A stretch of 64,000 bases of DNA, taken from the NCBI GenBank assembly GCA_965199915.1, contig OZ241348.1, forward strand, positions 1,612,001-1,676,000, read 5' to 3'. The notes beneath the pieces are model-generated. The model saw only the letters and a list, made by a program, of their open reading frames with translations. It was not told where the DNA came from and did not search any database. Source of the stretch: VXYL01 sp965199915. GTDB taxonomy: Bacteria; Pseudomonadota; Gammaproteobacteria; Pseudomonadales; Azotimanducaceae. Both the position numbers and the translations under genes were made by a program. Below are positions 18,447 to 25,642 of the stretch, piece by piece; the first letter of the stretch is position 1; each line of letters begins with the position of its first letter.

Positions 18447-18487
18447 GCGCGCCCTGCGGGGCGCGTTCGAGTTTGCTCCGCAAACTC
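18447..18487 (+). repeat. REP-like double hairpin downstream of the TonB receptor
   Basis: Starts one base after the receptor stop. First arm pair GCGCGCCC-tgc-GGGGCGCG, then GAGTTTGC-tcc-GCAAACTC (18469-18487). The same two-hairpin design recurs at 50.5 kb and 58.4 kb. It may act as a transcript 3' end here, though no T-run follows. Confidence 0.65.
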
Positions 18488-18571
18488 CGTGCCTGCCGCA
18501 ACTTTGACTCATCCGTGAAGATCCGCGCCTCTCAAGAGGCTAGGGAGGCTGCGCCCTCGGCCCATCAAGGC

Positions 18572-18672
18572 CAGTGGCGGCGCTGGAAGGCGTTGCACCT
18601 CCGAAGAACTTTGACGGATCCATGAACGGGCGGCGGTAACGAAGGTTGCCGTCGCCCGGACATCCGGCGGTC
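18572..18672 (+). repeat. Composite duplication scar (copies of sqdD/sqdC junction and of the 18.87-kb gene)
   Basis: 18600-18672 is a decayed copy, by eye about 80 percent identical, of 13609-13673, the end of sqdD and start of sqdC (shared core TTGACGGATCCATGA then GGGCGG). Directly before it, 18574-18596 (GGCGGCGCTGGAAGGCG) matches 18866-18890 within the small gene downstream. The reading frame is broken in both pieces. It is a leftover of duplication or recombination. The rest of 18488-18743 holds no gene I can support. Confidence 0.6.
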
Positions 18673-18743
18673 GAACCGCGTGAAGTCGGGCCGCGCCGGC
18701 GCGTTGTGTAAACTGCGTCACCCCGATTGGAGAGGTTCTTGGA

Positions 18744-18974
18744 ATGCCGTATCCGCACGATCCGAAGCTCGATGGATTGGCCGCGGTCACTTTCCGCAAC
18801 ACCATTCCTCCTCACGAGTTGGATCATCCGGCAACCGATCCGCGCAGCGACGAGGTGGCGCCGTTGCCGACATGGCGGCGCTGGAAGGCGCTGCATCCGC
18901 AATACCGCGCGAATCCGCCGCCGGAGCTTTTGCCGACGGCGAAGCCGCGGCAAGACGGGACCGAGGAGGAATAG
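18744..18974 (+). CDS. Small hydrophilic protein upstream of a PIN gene, antitoxin candidate
   Basis: The 76-residue protein starts MPYPHDPKLDGLAAVTFRN and is rich in Pro, His and charged residues, with WRRWKALHPQY near residue 45 and an acidic GTEEE tail. I do not recognise the family. It ends 5 bp before the GTG start of a PIN-domain gene, and its last codons contain that gene's ribosome site (GAGGAGGA at 18963-18970). This tight coupling is the layout of type II toxin-antitoxin pairs, with the small gene first. The antitoxin role is inferred from position and size only. Confidence 0.5.
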   Translation: MPYPHDPKLDGLAAVTFRNTIPPHELDHPATDPRSDEVAPLPTWRRWKALHPQYRANPPPELLPTAKPRQDGTEEE

Positions 18975-18979
18975 TCCCC

Positions 18980-19816
18980 GTGCGCTCGGGTTTGGCGTTC
19001 GACACGAACCTGCTGGGCAGTTCGTTGACTCGGCGGTTGATGGCGCTGTGGATGGAGTCGTCGGCGCGCAGCGTCGTGGTGCTGCCGACGGTGGCGGAGG
19101 AACTCTTGCGCCCGAACCCTCACAGCACGCCGAGAAGCAGGCAATTGGACGAGATCTACGAAGGGGCGTGGAAGAGCTTGTGGCGCGAGAGCGGATCGCT
19201 CTACGAACGGCGGCAGCTGGCGGCGGACGAGCTGGAGAAGGCGGCGGCGATTCATCGCAGTTTTACTTTGCGGTGCTTTCCCCGCGCAGCCGACACCGGC
19301 GAAATCGCTCAGCTCAACGACGCGGCAATCGTCGCGGAAGCGGTTGCCACGGCAACCACGCTACTCGTCACCAACAACATGAACAGCATCGATCACGAGG
19401 AGGTGAACGGTCTGCTGGCGCAGCAATGGGGCTTGAACCACGACCTCCTAATCACCGCGGACAACGCACTGCTCACCGCGCACCGATGTGGCGAAGCGTC
19501 TAGAACGCTGCTGACGCTGTTCTTGGCGGCTATGTGGCCGGCGGACCAGCCCCACCTCAGCGTCGCGGAGTGTGCCGACACCCTGAAACGCTGCGCCCGG
19601 GGCCTTTCCGTCGGCGCGCGCATGCCCAATGTCGCCGTGCGCCTGCACAACGCCTTCGACGTGGACGAGGATTTGGAGTTCGTCATCGACAGCGCCAAAA
19701 CACTGGTTCGGACATCGCCGGCGCTGAAATTGGATCACGCGTGGTTCGATCACGTCGCCCGCGGTCGGCAATTTTTGGAAGGTCTGGACGCACGCAGCGA
19801 GCGCAGCTTGGGATGA
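18980..19816 (+). CDS. PIN-like domain protein, candidate ribonuclease toxin
   Basis: The 278-residue protein starts at GTG 18980 behind a strong GAGGAGGA site. The N-terminus GLAFDTNLLGSSL has the first PIN acidic residue (DTN). Further candidates are Glu in VVVLPTVAEELLRP, Asp in AQLNDAAIVAEAV with LLVTNNMNSID, and Asp in LLITADNALL, giving the usual spread of four acidic residues across about 180 residues. An extra about 90-residue C-terminal part follows. It is longer than VapC (about 130) and may represent a different PIN-like family. The preceding small gene is its probable partner. Confidence 0.6.
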   Translation: MRSGLAFDTNLLGSSLTRRLMALWMESSARSVVVLPTVAEELLRPNPHSTPRSRQLDEIYEGAWKSLWRESGSLYERRQLAADELEKAAAIHRSFTLRCFPRAADTGEIAQLNDAAIVAEAVATATTLLVTNNMNSIDHEEVNGLLAQQWGLNHDLLITADNALLTAHRCGEASRTLLTLFLAAMWPADQPHLSVAECADTLKRCARGLSVGARMPNVAVRLHNAFDVDEDLEFVIDSAKTLVRTSPALKLDHAWFDHVARGRQFLEGLDARSERSLG

Positions 19817-19844
19817 TGGGCGAGGCGGACGCGGAAAGTCGCGC

Positions 19845-21005
19845 CTACCCGCCGACTTCGCGCAACGCCGACGTCAAAGCCTCAGCGGCCAGCTCCGGGG
19901 CGAATTCCGGGTGCGGGTCGCGGGCGCCGCGGCGGTAGCGGGGCAAGTCGCGCAGAACTTTGGCGATGGCCTCGGCGAGTTCGGCCGGGCGTTCCGGCGC
20001 CGCCAGCTCGCCGTTGACGCCGGGGCGTATGCCGGTTGCGAGGCCGCCAACGTCCGTGGTCACAACCGGAACACCGGCGCCTGCCGCGACGCTGATCACG
20101 ATGCTGCGGCCAGCCCATCTGTAGGGAGTTGCGACTAGGCTTGCGACGCTGAGAAACGCCTTCAGCTTAGCGCTGGAGTAGCGGTCCCAGTGCAACCAGC
20201 AGCGGCTGCGCAAGCCGTGTTCGGTCAGCCAGCGTTGCACGGTGGCGCGTTGTTTGGCGGGCACGTTGGAGGAGACGACCAAGAGCCGCCACTCGGCGTT
20301 GAGGGTTGAAAGGGCGGTCAACAGATCCGCAAAGCCGTGTTCTTCCCGCATTTGCGACAGGAACGCGATCACCGGCACCGGCGAACCGTCGGCCGCCGTT
20401 GCCCAGTCCGCCAAGCGCCCCGCCAACAACCGATTGGCTTGGACTGTGGACAGGATGGGCCCGCAATGCGGGAAGGGCAGGTGGCGAAGGCGCTCTTCCG
20501 CCACGTCGCAAACGCCGCGCAAGAAGGCGCGCGTGTGGTCGTCCATGACGAGCACCCGATCCGCATGCCGATAGAACGCCTTGTGCGACGCCTGCGCCCG
20601 TTTGTCCGCATGGTGGGTTTGCCACGGCTTGTGAACCACCGCCAACGTGGACAAGCCACTTCGTTGCAGACGGCGCATGGCCCAGGCGTCCGTGCGCCGC
20701 AACATGAGGTTGGTGGAGACAACCACCGCGCGTGCGCCTTGGGCGCCCGCGAAGCGGATCGCCCGACGCCAGTGGAACGGATAGCGGGCGACCGCGCCGG
20801 CGGTGGCGAGCGGCCGGTTCTTGAACGCGAAGATCGGCCGGGCGGGGCGGGCGAAGGGTACCCAATGGACGCCCCGCGGCGTTGGAAACCGCTCCCGTTC
20901 CACCGAGCAGACGCACACCTCGTGCCCGGCGTCCCGCAGCACGACGGCCATCAAGTTCAGGTAGTGGGGGTTGGAGTTGAGCGGATCGATCCAAACGATT
21001 CGCAT
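19845..21005 (-). CDS. GT4-type glycosyltransferase
   Basis: I take the start at 21005 (MRIVWIDPLNSNPHYLNLMAV). The 386-residue protein has a two-Rossmann GT-B layout. The C-terminal half carries FLSQMREEHGFADLLTAL, LVATPYRWAGRSIVISVAAG and GVPVVTTDVGGLATGIRPG, the donor-binding E-x7-E-like region of GT4 enzymes, here partly degenerate (no clear first Glu). It lies 29 bp downstream of gmd on the same strand, so it probably transfers a GDP-sugar-derived or other sugar in surface polysaccharide synthesis. Acceptor and donor cannot be read from the sequence. Confidence 0.7.
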   Translation of the reverse strand: MRIVWIDPLNSNPHYLNLMAVVLRDAGHEVCVCSVERERFPTPRGVHWVPFARPARPIFAFKNRPLATAGAVARYPFHWRRAIRFAGAQGARAVVVSTNLMLRRTDAWAMRRLQRSGLSTLAVVHKPWQTHHADKRAQASHKAFYRHADRVLVMDDHTRAFLRGVCDVAEERLRHLPFPHCGPILSTVQANRLLAGRLADWATAADGSPVPVIAFLSQMREEHGFADLLTALSTLNAEWRLLVVSSNVPAKQRATVQRWLTEHGLRSRCWLHWDRYSSAKLKAFLSVASLVATPYRWAGRSIVISVAAGAGVPVVTTDVGGLATGIRPGVNGELAAPERPAELAEAIAKVLRDLPRYRRGARDPHPEFAPELAAEALTSALREVGG

Positions 21006-21034
21006 TGGCTTCCCGTTGGCCGTTGGCGCGCTCG

Positions 21035-22171
21035 TCAGGGATGGGACGAAGGCAGCCAAGACGAGGCATCGCCGGTGGCGCTTTCGCGCGCCGCCAAGCG
21101 CTCGTCGGCCGTCACCATTTCGGCCACCATCTCCTCAAACCCGTATTGCGCCGTCCAGCCGAGCTCCGCCCGCGCTTTCCTCGGGTCGCCGACGAGGGTG
21201 GGCACATCGATTGGCCGCAACAACCGCTGGTCAACCAGCACGACCTTTTTGCCTGTATTGGCGTCGACGCACGCTTCTGTCGCGCCTTCGCCTTCCCACT
21301 CCGGGCGCATGCCGAGAAGCTGCGCGGCCAACGAGACAAATCCGCGCACGGAATGCTGGCGACCGGAAGCGATCACATAGTCGTTGGGCGTGGGCTGCGC
21401 GAGCATCAACCACATCGCCCGCACATAGTCCTTCGCGTGCCCCCAATCCCGACGGGCTTCCAAGTTGCCAAGGCGGACGCAGTCGGCCAAGCCGAACTTC
21501 ACGCGGGCGAGGCCGCGCGTGATCTTCCGGCTCACGAAGGTTTCGTCCCGCAGCGGCGACTCGTGGTTGAACAGGATGCCGCTGCAGGCGAACAGGCCGT
21601 ATGCCTCGCGGTGATTGACAGCGCTCCAGTGGGCGTGGAGCTTCGCCGCGGCGTAGGGCGATTGCGGGCGGAAGGGCGAAGTCTCGTCCCTGGCGTCTCG
21701 GCCTCCCCCGAACATCTCGGATGTGGATGCTTGGTAGAAACGGGTCTTGCCGGTCAATCCGCAGGCGCGGATGGCCTCGAGCAGCCGGAGTGCGCCCAAA
21801 GCGTTGACGTTTGCCGTGTATTCGGCGGTGTCGAAGGACACCCCCACATGGCTTTGACCGGCGAGGTTGTAGATTTCGTCGGGGCTCGTTTCCTGCACGA
21901 TGCGGGCAAGGCCGGTGGCGTCTGTTAGATCGCCGAAGTGCAAATGAACGCCGGTGTTTGCGCCGCGGTTGCGCCGATCGGCCCGGCCGCCAAGTAGCTG
22001 GTCGTGACGCGCGGTTTTGCGCTGCGACGTTCGGCGGCGAATGCCATGCACTTCGTAGCCTTTGTCGAGCAGGAATGCCGCGAGGTAGGCGCCGTCTTGT
22101 CCGGTGATGCCGGTTATCAAAGCAGTTTTCAATAGTCCGCCAATTGTTTGCTGCGGTCGGCGAGATGCCAT
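21035..22171 (-). CDS. gmd: GDP-mannose 4,6-dehydratase
   Basis: Extended SDR with the Gmd N-terminus ALITGITGQDGAYLAAFLLDKGYEVHGI, IYNLAGQSHVGVSFDTAEYT, STSEMFGG, active-site YAAAK, NHESPLRDETFVSRKIT and RDWGHAKDYVRAMW. It makes GDP-4-keto-6-deoxymannose, the precursor of GDP-fucose, rhamnose or perosamine. Start codon is uncertain: ATG 22171 (used here) or a TTG at 22132 that would begin at the conserved strand. It pairs with the downstream glycosyltransferase. An ISAs1-type element lies only 63 bp upstream and may have separated the gene from its promoter. A few conserved positions are unusual but the active site looks intact. Confidence 0.9.
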   Translation of the reverse strand: MASRRPQQTIGGLLKTALITGITGQDGAYLAAFLLDKGYEVHGIRRRTSQRKTARHDQLLGGRADRRNRGANTGVHLHFGDLTDATGLARIVQETSPDEIYNLAGQSHVGVSFDTAEYTANVNALGALRLLEAIRACGLTGKTRFYQASTSEMFGGGRDARDETSPFRPQSPYAAAKLHAHWSAVNHREAYGLFACSGILFNHESPLRDETFVSRKITRGLARVKFGLADCVRLGNLEARRDWGHAKDYVRAMWLMLAQPTPNDYVIASGRQHSVRGFVSLAAQLLGMRPEWEGEGATEACVDANTGKKVVLVDQRLLRPIDVPTLVGDPRKARAELGWTAQYGFEEMVAEMVTADERLAARESATGDASSWLPSSHP

Positions 22172-22234
22172 GCCGCGCCAATTCGCCATGATTGCCTTTG
22201 CGGGTTTTGGCGTCAACCGCGGGGCATGCCGCAC

Positions 22235-23464
22235 CAGGGCAATCGCATTTGGAATCCCGCGCCTACTCGCGCTTGCGGATGCGCCGGATCATGTCGAGCA
22301 GGAAGTTGTCGTCGCGCTGGGCGCGGGTGAACTTGCGGCGGATGGACCGCTTGTCGGGATGCATCCGCACGATGTTCAGGGCCAGCCGGCGGACCACCGC
22401 CAGACAGGCGGCGGAGTTGCCCTTGCGGTTGCGCGCCTGGTCTTCGTCCATCGACACGTCGAGCACCCAGTGCAGGCCGTTCTCGATCGCCCAGTGGGAG
22501 CGGACGGTGCGCCCGAAGCGCTCCGCCGAGGGCTTGGCGCTGAGCAGGTAGTAGCGGCTGTCGACGCTCTCCGAGCCGTCGGCGAGATGCCGCTCGGCGA
22601 CGACCTTGCCGAAGGCCGAAAGACCGGGCCAGTCGTGGCGCTCTTGCAGCCAGTCGACGTCGTGGCAGACCGTCGCCGTGCGCTTCTCGACGCGCCCGTG
22701 GCCCTTGTCAACCTGTTGATGCGACAGGAGTTTCGCCGACGCGGGCGGGTTGTCCAAGTACTCCTCCACGTCCGCGCGCAGCGTCCCCTGGTTGCCCTTC
22801 AGCGCCAGCGCGTAGTCGCCGCCCTTGGCCACGATCGCCGCCGCCGTCCCGCGCTGCGCGCGCAGCGCGTCCGCCGTCACCGTCCGCCCCCTCACGTCCA
22901 CCAGCTCCAGCAGCTTCGGCAGCGCCGGGATCTCGTTCGACTTGCCGTCCACCTCCATCTGCGCCAGCGTCAGCTTCGACTCCGCCGCGAACGCTTGCAG
23001 AAGGTGCGTCGGCGACCGTTCCGAGGCGTCCTCGAACGACCGCCGCAGCACCTTGCCGTCCACCGCGATCACGCCGCCGAGCCGGTCCGCCCAGTCCTGC
23101 GCCAGGCGCAGCAGCGCCGTCTGAAGACCCGCCGGGTTCAACAGTCTGAACAGCCGCGAGAACGCGTCGTGGCTCGGAATCCCGTTCCTCAGCGCCAGAA
23201 ACGTCCGCAGCCACCGCTCCGCGGCGCATCCGTAGTCCTCCATCTCGACGCATGTGCGTCCGCCCGTGAGCATCGACAGCAGCGCGATCACCAGCATCTC
23301 GTGCAGGTCGTGGCGCTTGGCGTTGCCTCGCCTAGGGTCCTCAACTTCTTGAAAAACAAACAGAAGTTCCCGCATTCCGTCTCTCCCTCCTTGGATCGAG
23401 ACGCCTATTCTGCACCATCCCCGCTCTCCGTGCCGCCCCACCTAATCCAAATGCGATTGCCCTG
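22235..23464 (-). mobile_element. ISAs1-family insertion sequence with 9-bp target duplication
   Basis: The ends are the 19-bp perfect inverted repeat CAGGGCAATCGCATTTGGA (22235-22253, and reversed at 23446-23464). The 9 bp ATGCCGCAC occurs directly outside both ends (22226-22234 and 23465-23473), so insertion was by transposition and is undisturbed. Element length is 1,230 bp with a single transposase gene on the minus strand. It landed in the region upstream of gmd. Confidence 0.95.
22263..23375 (-). CDS. ISAs1-family DDE transposase
   Basis: Start at ATG 23375 (MRELLFVFQEVEDPRRGNAK) behind a GGGAGAG ribosome site. The 370-residue protein matches the ISAs1/H-repeat-associated transposase family: EVEDPRRGNAKRHDL at the N-terminus, IAVDGKVLRRSF (first catalytic Asp), DYALALKGNQGTL, and RSHWAIENGLHWVLDVSMDED with the catalytic Glu. 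The reading frame is complete, so the element may be active. A long open frame on the opposite strand is a composition artefact. Confidence 0.93.
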   Translation of the reverse strand: MRELLFVFQEVEDPRRGNAKRHDLHEMLVIALLSMLTGGRTCVEMEDYGCAAERWLRTFLALRNGIPSHDAFSRLFRLLNPAGLQTALLRLAQDWADRLGGVIAVDGKVLRRSFEDASERSPTHLLQAFAAESKLTLAQMEVDGKSNEIPALPKLLELVDVRGRTVTADALRAQRGTAAAIVAKGGDYALALKGNQGTLRADVEEYLDNPPASAKLLSHQQVDKGHGRVEKRTATVCHDVDWLQERHDWPGLSAFGKVVAERHLADGSESVDSRYYLLSAKPSAERFGRTVRSHWAIENGLHWVLDVSMDEDQARNRKGNSAACLAVVRRLALNIVRMHPDKRSIRRKFTRAQRDDNFLLDMIRRIRKRE

Positions 23465-23520
23465 ATGCCGCACAGGCCGCGTGGCGCGTTGTTGGGTGGG
23501 GTTGGTAAGGTTGGGGAATT

Positions 23521-24549
23521 GTGCCGTCCTCCGAGCGAACGCCCGTGCCCGCGAACCAAGCCCCGCAAGGGATGCCCAGCGTCGTGTGCGAGACGCCGGA
23601 TGGCCTCGCGGCGCCGGGGCAGCCGCTCTCCGAAGCGGAAGCCGCGTTTTTCGTGGCCAACGGCGTTCTCGTCAAGGAGGGGTTGCTGGCCGATGACGCC
23701 GTGGACCACGCGCTGGAACGCATTTGGTGGCACGTTGACGACCGCGTTCCCGTGGCCCGCGGCGCCGCGGGCTGGAGGCTTGCGCGGGCCGACCGCGCCA
23801 GTTGGGCGAATCCGCGCTGGGCGCGAACGCCGCCGGCGCCGAAAGCCGGGCCCCACGCCGGCCGACAACGCATCGTCCATTCCGGCGCCACGCTGAAGCT
23901 GCACTACTTGGGCAGTGCGGACTTCCTGCTCGACTTGGTGCCGAACAACCCCGGCGTGCGGCGCGTGGCGCGCGCGTTGCTCGGCGATCTCAAGGCCAGC
24001 GAACGCACGCGTGGCGTCTATGCCTTGTTTCCCACCAAGGGGCGCCAAGGCGGCGCCTCGACCGCCGCGCCTCCCTTGGCGCCGCACACGGATCAAGTGT
24101 GTCAACAGCTGAACGCCTGCGCCTACTTGGGCGATGTGCCGCCCCGCAACGGCGGCTTCACCGTGTACCCGGGCAGCCACAAGGTGATGTTCCACGCCCA
24201 CAAGTACGCGGCCAACTGGTCGCCGCTGCCGGCGTTCCGCGACTCGTTGCGCCAGGTGGTGGACGAGATTCGCCCTTGGGAACTGCCGGGGAGGAAGGGC
24301 GATGTGATTTTCTGGCACGGGCGCGCTGTGCATTCGCCGGGCGTGCATGTGGGCGACCGCATCCGCTGGGCGGTGTTCGCGGACTTCACGCACGACCGCG
24401 AGACCCTAACCGCCGAAGAACATCGGGCGCTCGGCCAGTTCGAGTGGTTCAAAGACACGAAACTCTTTCGCCAAGACCACGAGGCGGGCGAGGGCGGCAT
24501 GTGGCGCGGCTGGCGCCTCGGCGGCTGGCCGGTGGCGACGGAGGAATGA
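23521..24549 (+). CDS. Phytanoyl-CoA dioxygenase (PhyH) family 2-oxoglutarate/Fe(II) oxygenase
   Basis: The 342-residue protein has the double-stranded beta-helix iron motif HxD in APHTDQVCQQLNA (near residue 189) and the distal His in FWHGRAVHSPGVHVGDRIRWAV, where the following Arg would bind 2-oxoglutarate. It has a typical PhyH fold arrangement with GGFTVYPGSHKVMF in between. These enzymes hydroxylate small molecules, lipids or amino acids; the substrate is not evident. Start GTG 23521 or ATG 23572. It is convergent with the HODM-like gene, so no operon partner helps. Confidence 0.8.
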   Translation: MPSSERTPVPANQAPQGMPSVVCETPDGLAAPGQPLSEAEAAFFVANGVLVKEGLLADDAVDHALERIWWHVDDRVPVARGAAGWRLARADRASWANPRWARTPPAPKAGPHAGRQRIVHSGATLKLHYLGSADFLLDLVPNNPGVRRVARALLGDLKASERTRGVYALFPTKGRQGGASTAAPPLAPHTDQVCQQLNACAYLGDVPPRNGGFTVYPGSHKVMFHAHKYAANWSPLPAFRDSLRQVVDEIRPWELPGRKGDVIFWHGRAVHSPGVHVGDRIRWAVFADFTHDRETLTAEEHRALGQFEWFKDTKLFRQDHEAGEGGMWRGWRLGGWPVATEE

Positions 24550-24577
24550 ACGCCCGCTCGCTGCCGTTGCCCTATGG

Positions 24578-25522
24578 TCAGCGACCTTCAGCCACCTCCC
24601 GCAACCAAGCCAAGAGCGCCTCGCGCCGGTCCGCAACGCCTCGCGTTCGATAATCCAACACGCCCGGCTGTTGGAAAGCAGCCAAGATGTCCGCGGCGAG
24701 CCCTGGATGGGGGGCGAGGTCGGCGAGCGGATTCAGGAACACGCGGATGGTGAACAAGACGGCGCCCGTGCCGGGCAGCCGCCGAAGGGTTTGGCGTTCG
24801 CAGCGCAGGAACAAGCGGTCCACTGGGCGCGGCGGCCGCGGAGAGCGGCTCGCCCCCGGCGCGAGCTGTTCCGCGGCGCGCAGCGGCTCGGCGAACGGCT
24901 CGCCGGTGGCGTGGACGAACCAATTGCCGCGCAAGTAGACGCGCCCCGGCGCCAGCTCCCGAAAGAAATGCCGCATCCGCGCGCCGATGCGACCGCGAAG
25001 ACCGGCGACCGGATCGTGGATGTCGAGCAGCTCTTGGCCGAGCTTGTCGGCCAAACGCCAATACGAGGGGCTGGCGACGCTGGCCGCGGTGAGGATGTAG
25101 TTGCCGTCCTGTGGCTGCATCACGCACAGATCTTCCTCCACCAACCGCGCCGCGGCGTCGAGCGGCGCGGCGGGCGCGTGCTCGCCTTTCGCGGGTTGTC
25201 CGAGTCCGAGGTGCGAGCACACAAGACGCAGCACCTCGGCTTGCGCGGCGTCCGACCCCGGCAGCGCTTGGAACACAACATCCGGGCGCGCGGCCATGCG
25301 CCGCCGCTTCGCCTCCATGTAGGCGGCGTGCTCGCGGCTTCGGGTCAGCCATTCGCCGGCGGGAATCGGCCGCAACCCCATCCGCGGCGCGGCAGAGGCC
25401 AGCGAGCGGTCGAAGGAGCGCGCGTAGGGAGTGAACTCCAACGGCGTTTCGCCTCGTTGTGCCGTCGGCCGCTTGCGTTTCCGAACCCGGCCTTGCGGCG
25501 GCGTCGAGCGGGTGCGCGTCAT
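24578..25522 (-). CDS. Heme-dependent oxidative N-demethylase (HODM, DUF3445) family protein
   Basis: The 314-residue protein matches the DUF3445/HODM layout. Recognisable blocks are LEFTPYARSFDRSLASAAPRMGLRPI at the N-terminus, a mid region LVEEDLCVMQPQDGNYILTAASVASPSYWRLADKLG (split here only for reading), HDPV, RGNWFVHA and RCERQTLRRLPGTGAVLFTIR near the C-terminus. Characterised members are heme-dependent dimethylamine monooxygenase subunits. No partner subunit genes are next to it, so its amine substrate is unknown. It is divergent from the helicase of the defence cluster. Confidence 0.72.
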   Translation of the reverse strand: MTRTRSTPPQGRVRKRKRPTAQRGETPLEFTPYARSFDRSLASAAPRMGLRPIPAGEWLTRSREHAAYMEAKRRRMAARPDVVFQALPGSDAAQAEVLRLVCSHLGLGQPAKGEHAPAAPLDAAARLVEEDLCVMQPQDGNYILTAASVASPSYWRLADKLGQELLDIHDPVAGLRGRIGARMRHFFRELAPGRVYLRGNWFVHATGEPFAEPLRAAEQLAPGASRSPRPPRPVDRLFLRCERQTLRRLPGTGAVLFTIRVFLNPLADLAPHPGLAADILAAFQQPGVLDYRTRGVADRREALLAWLREVAEGR

Positions 25523-25554
25523 ACTTCATCTTCATACCACAAGGCGAGGGTCGG

Positions 25555-25579
25555 GTGCCGAGTCCTCTACAATCGGCAC
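25555..25579 (+). promoter_or_regulatory. Inverted repeat spanning a -10-like element upstream of the helicase gene
   Basis: GTGCCGA (25555-25561) and TCGGCAC (25573-25579) are separated by 11 bp and enclose TACAAT at 25568-25573, a good -10 hexamer. No good -35 is seen 17 bp upstream, which fits a promoter that needs an activator or is repressed at this palindrome. It lies 64 bp before the helicase start in the divergent intergenic region. Confidence 0.4.
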
Positions 25580-25642
25580 TCGGCAACACGCGGCGCATCG
25601 CTCGCGTTCGATTGGTTGTCGCGAATCGAAAGGAACGAACGA

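Noticed and set aside
18509..18805. 98-residue minus-strand open frame over the duplication scar
   Set aside because: No ribosome site or family similarity; the stretch is explained by decayed copies of other genes.
22104..23465. 453-residue plus-strand frame opposite the ISAs1 transposase
   Set aside because: No family features; the minus-strand transposase explains the DNA including ribosome site and terminal repeats.
24671..25642. 324 codons upstream in frame with the DUF3883 helicase
   Set aside because: Antisense to the HODM-like gene; the GTG at 25643 has a proper ribosome site and begins conserved sequence.
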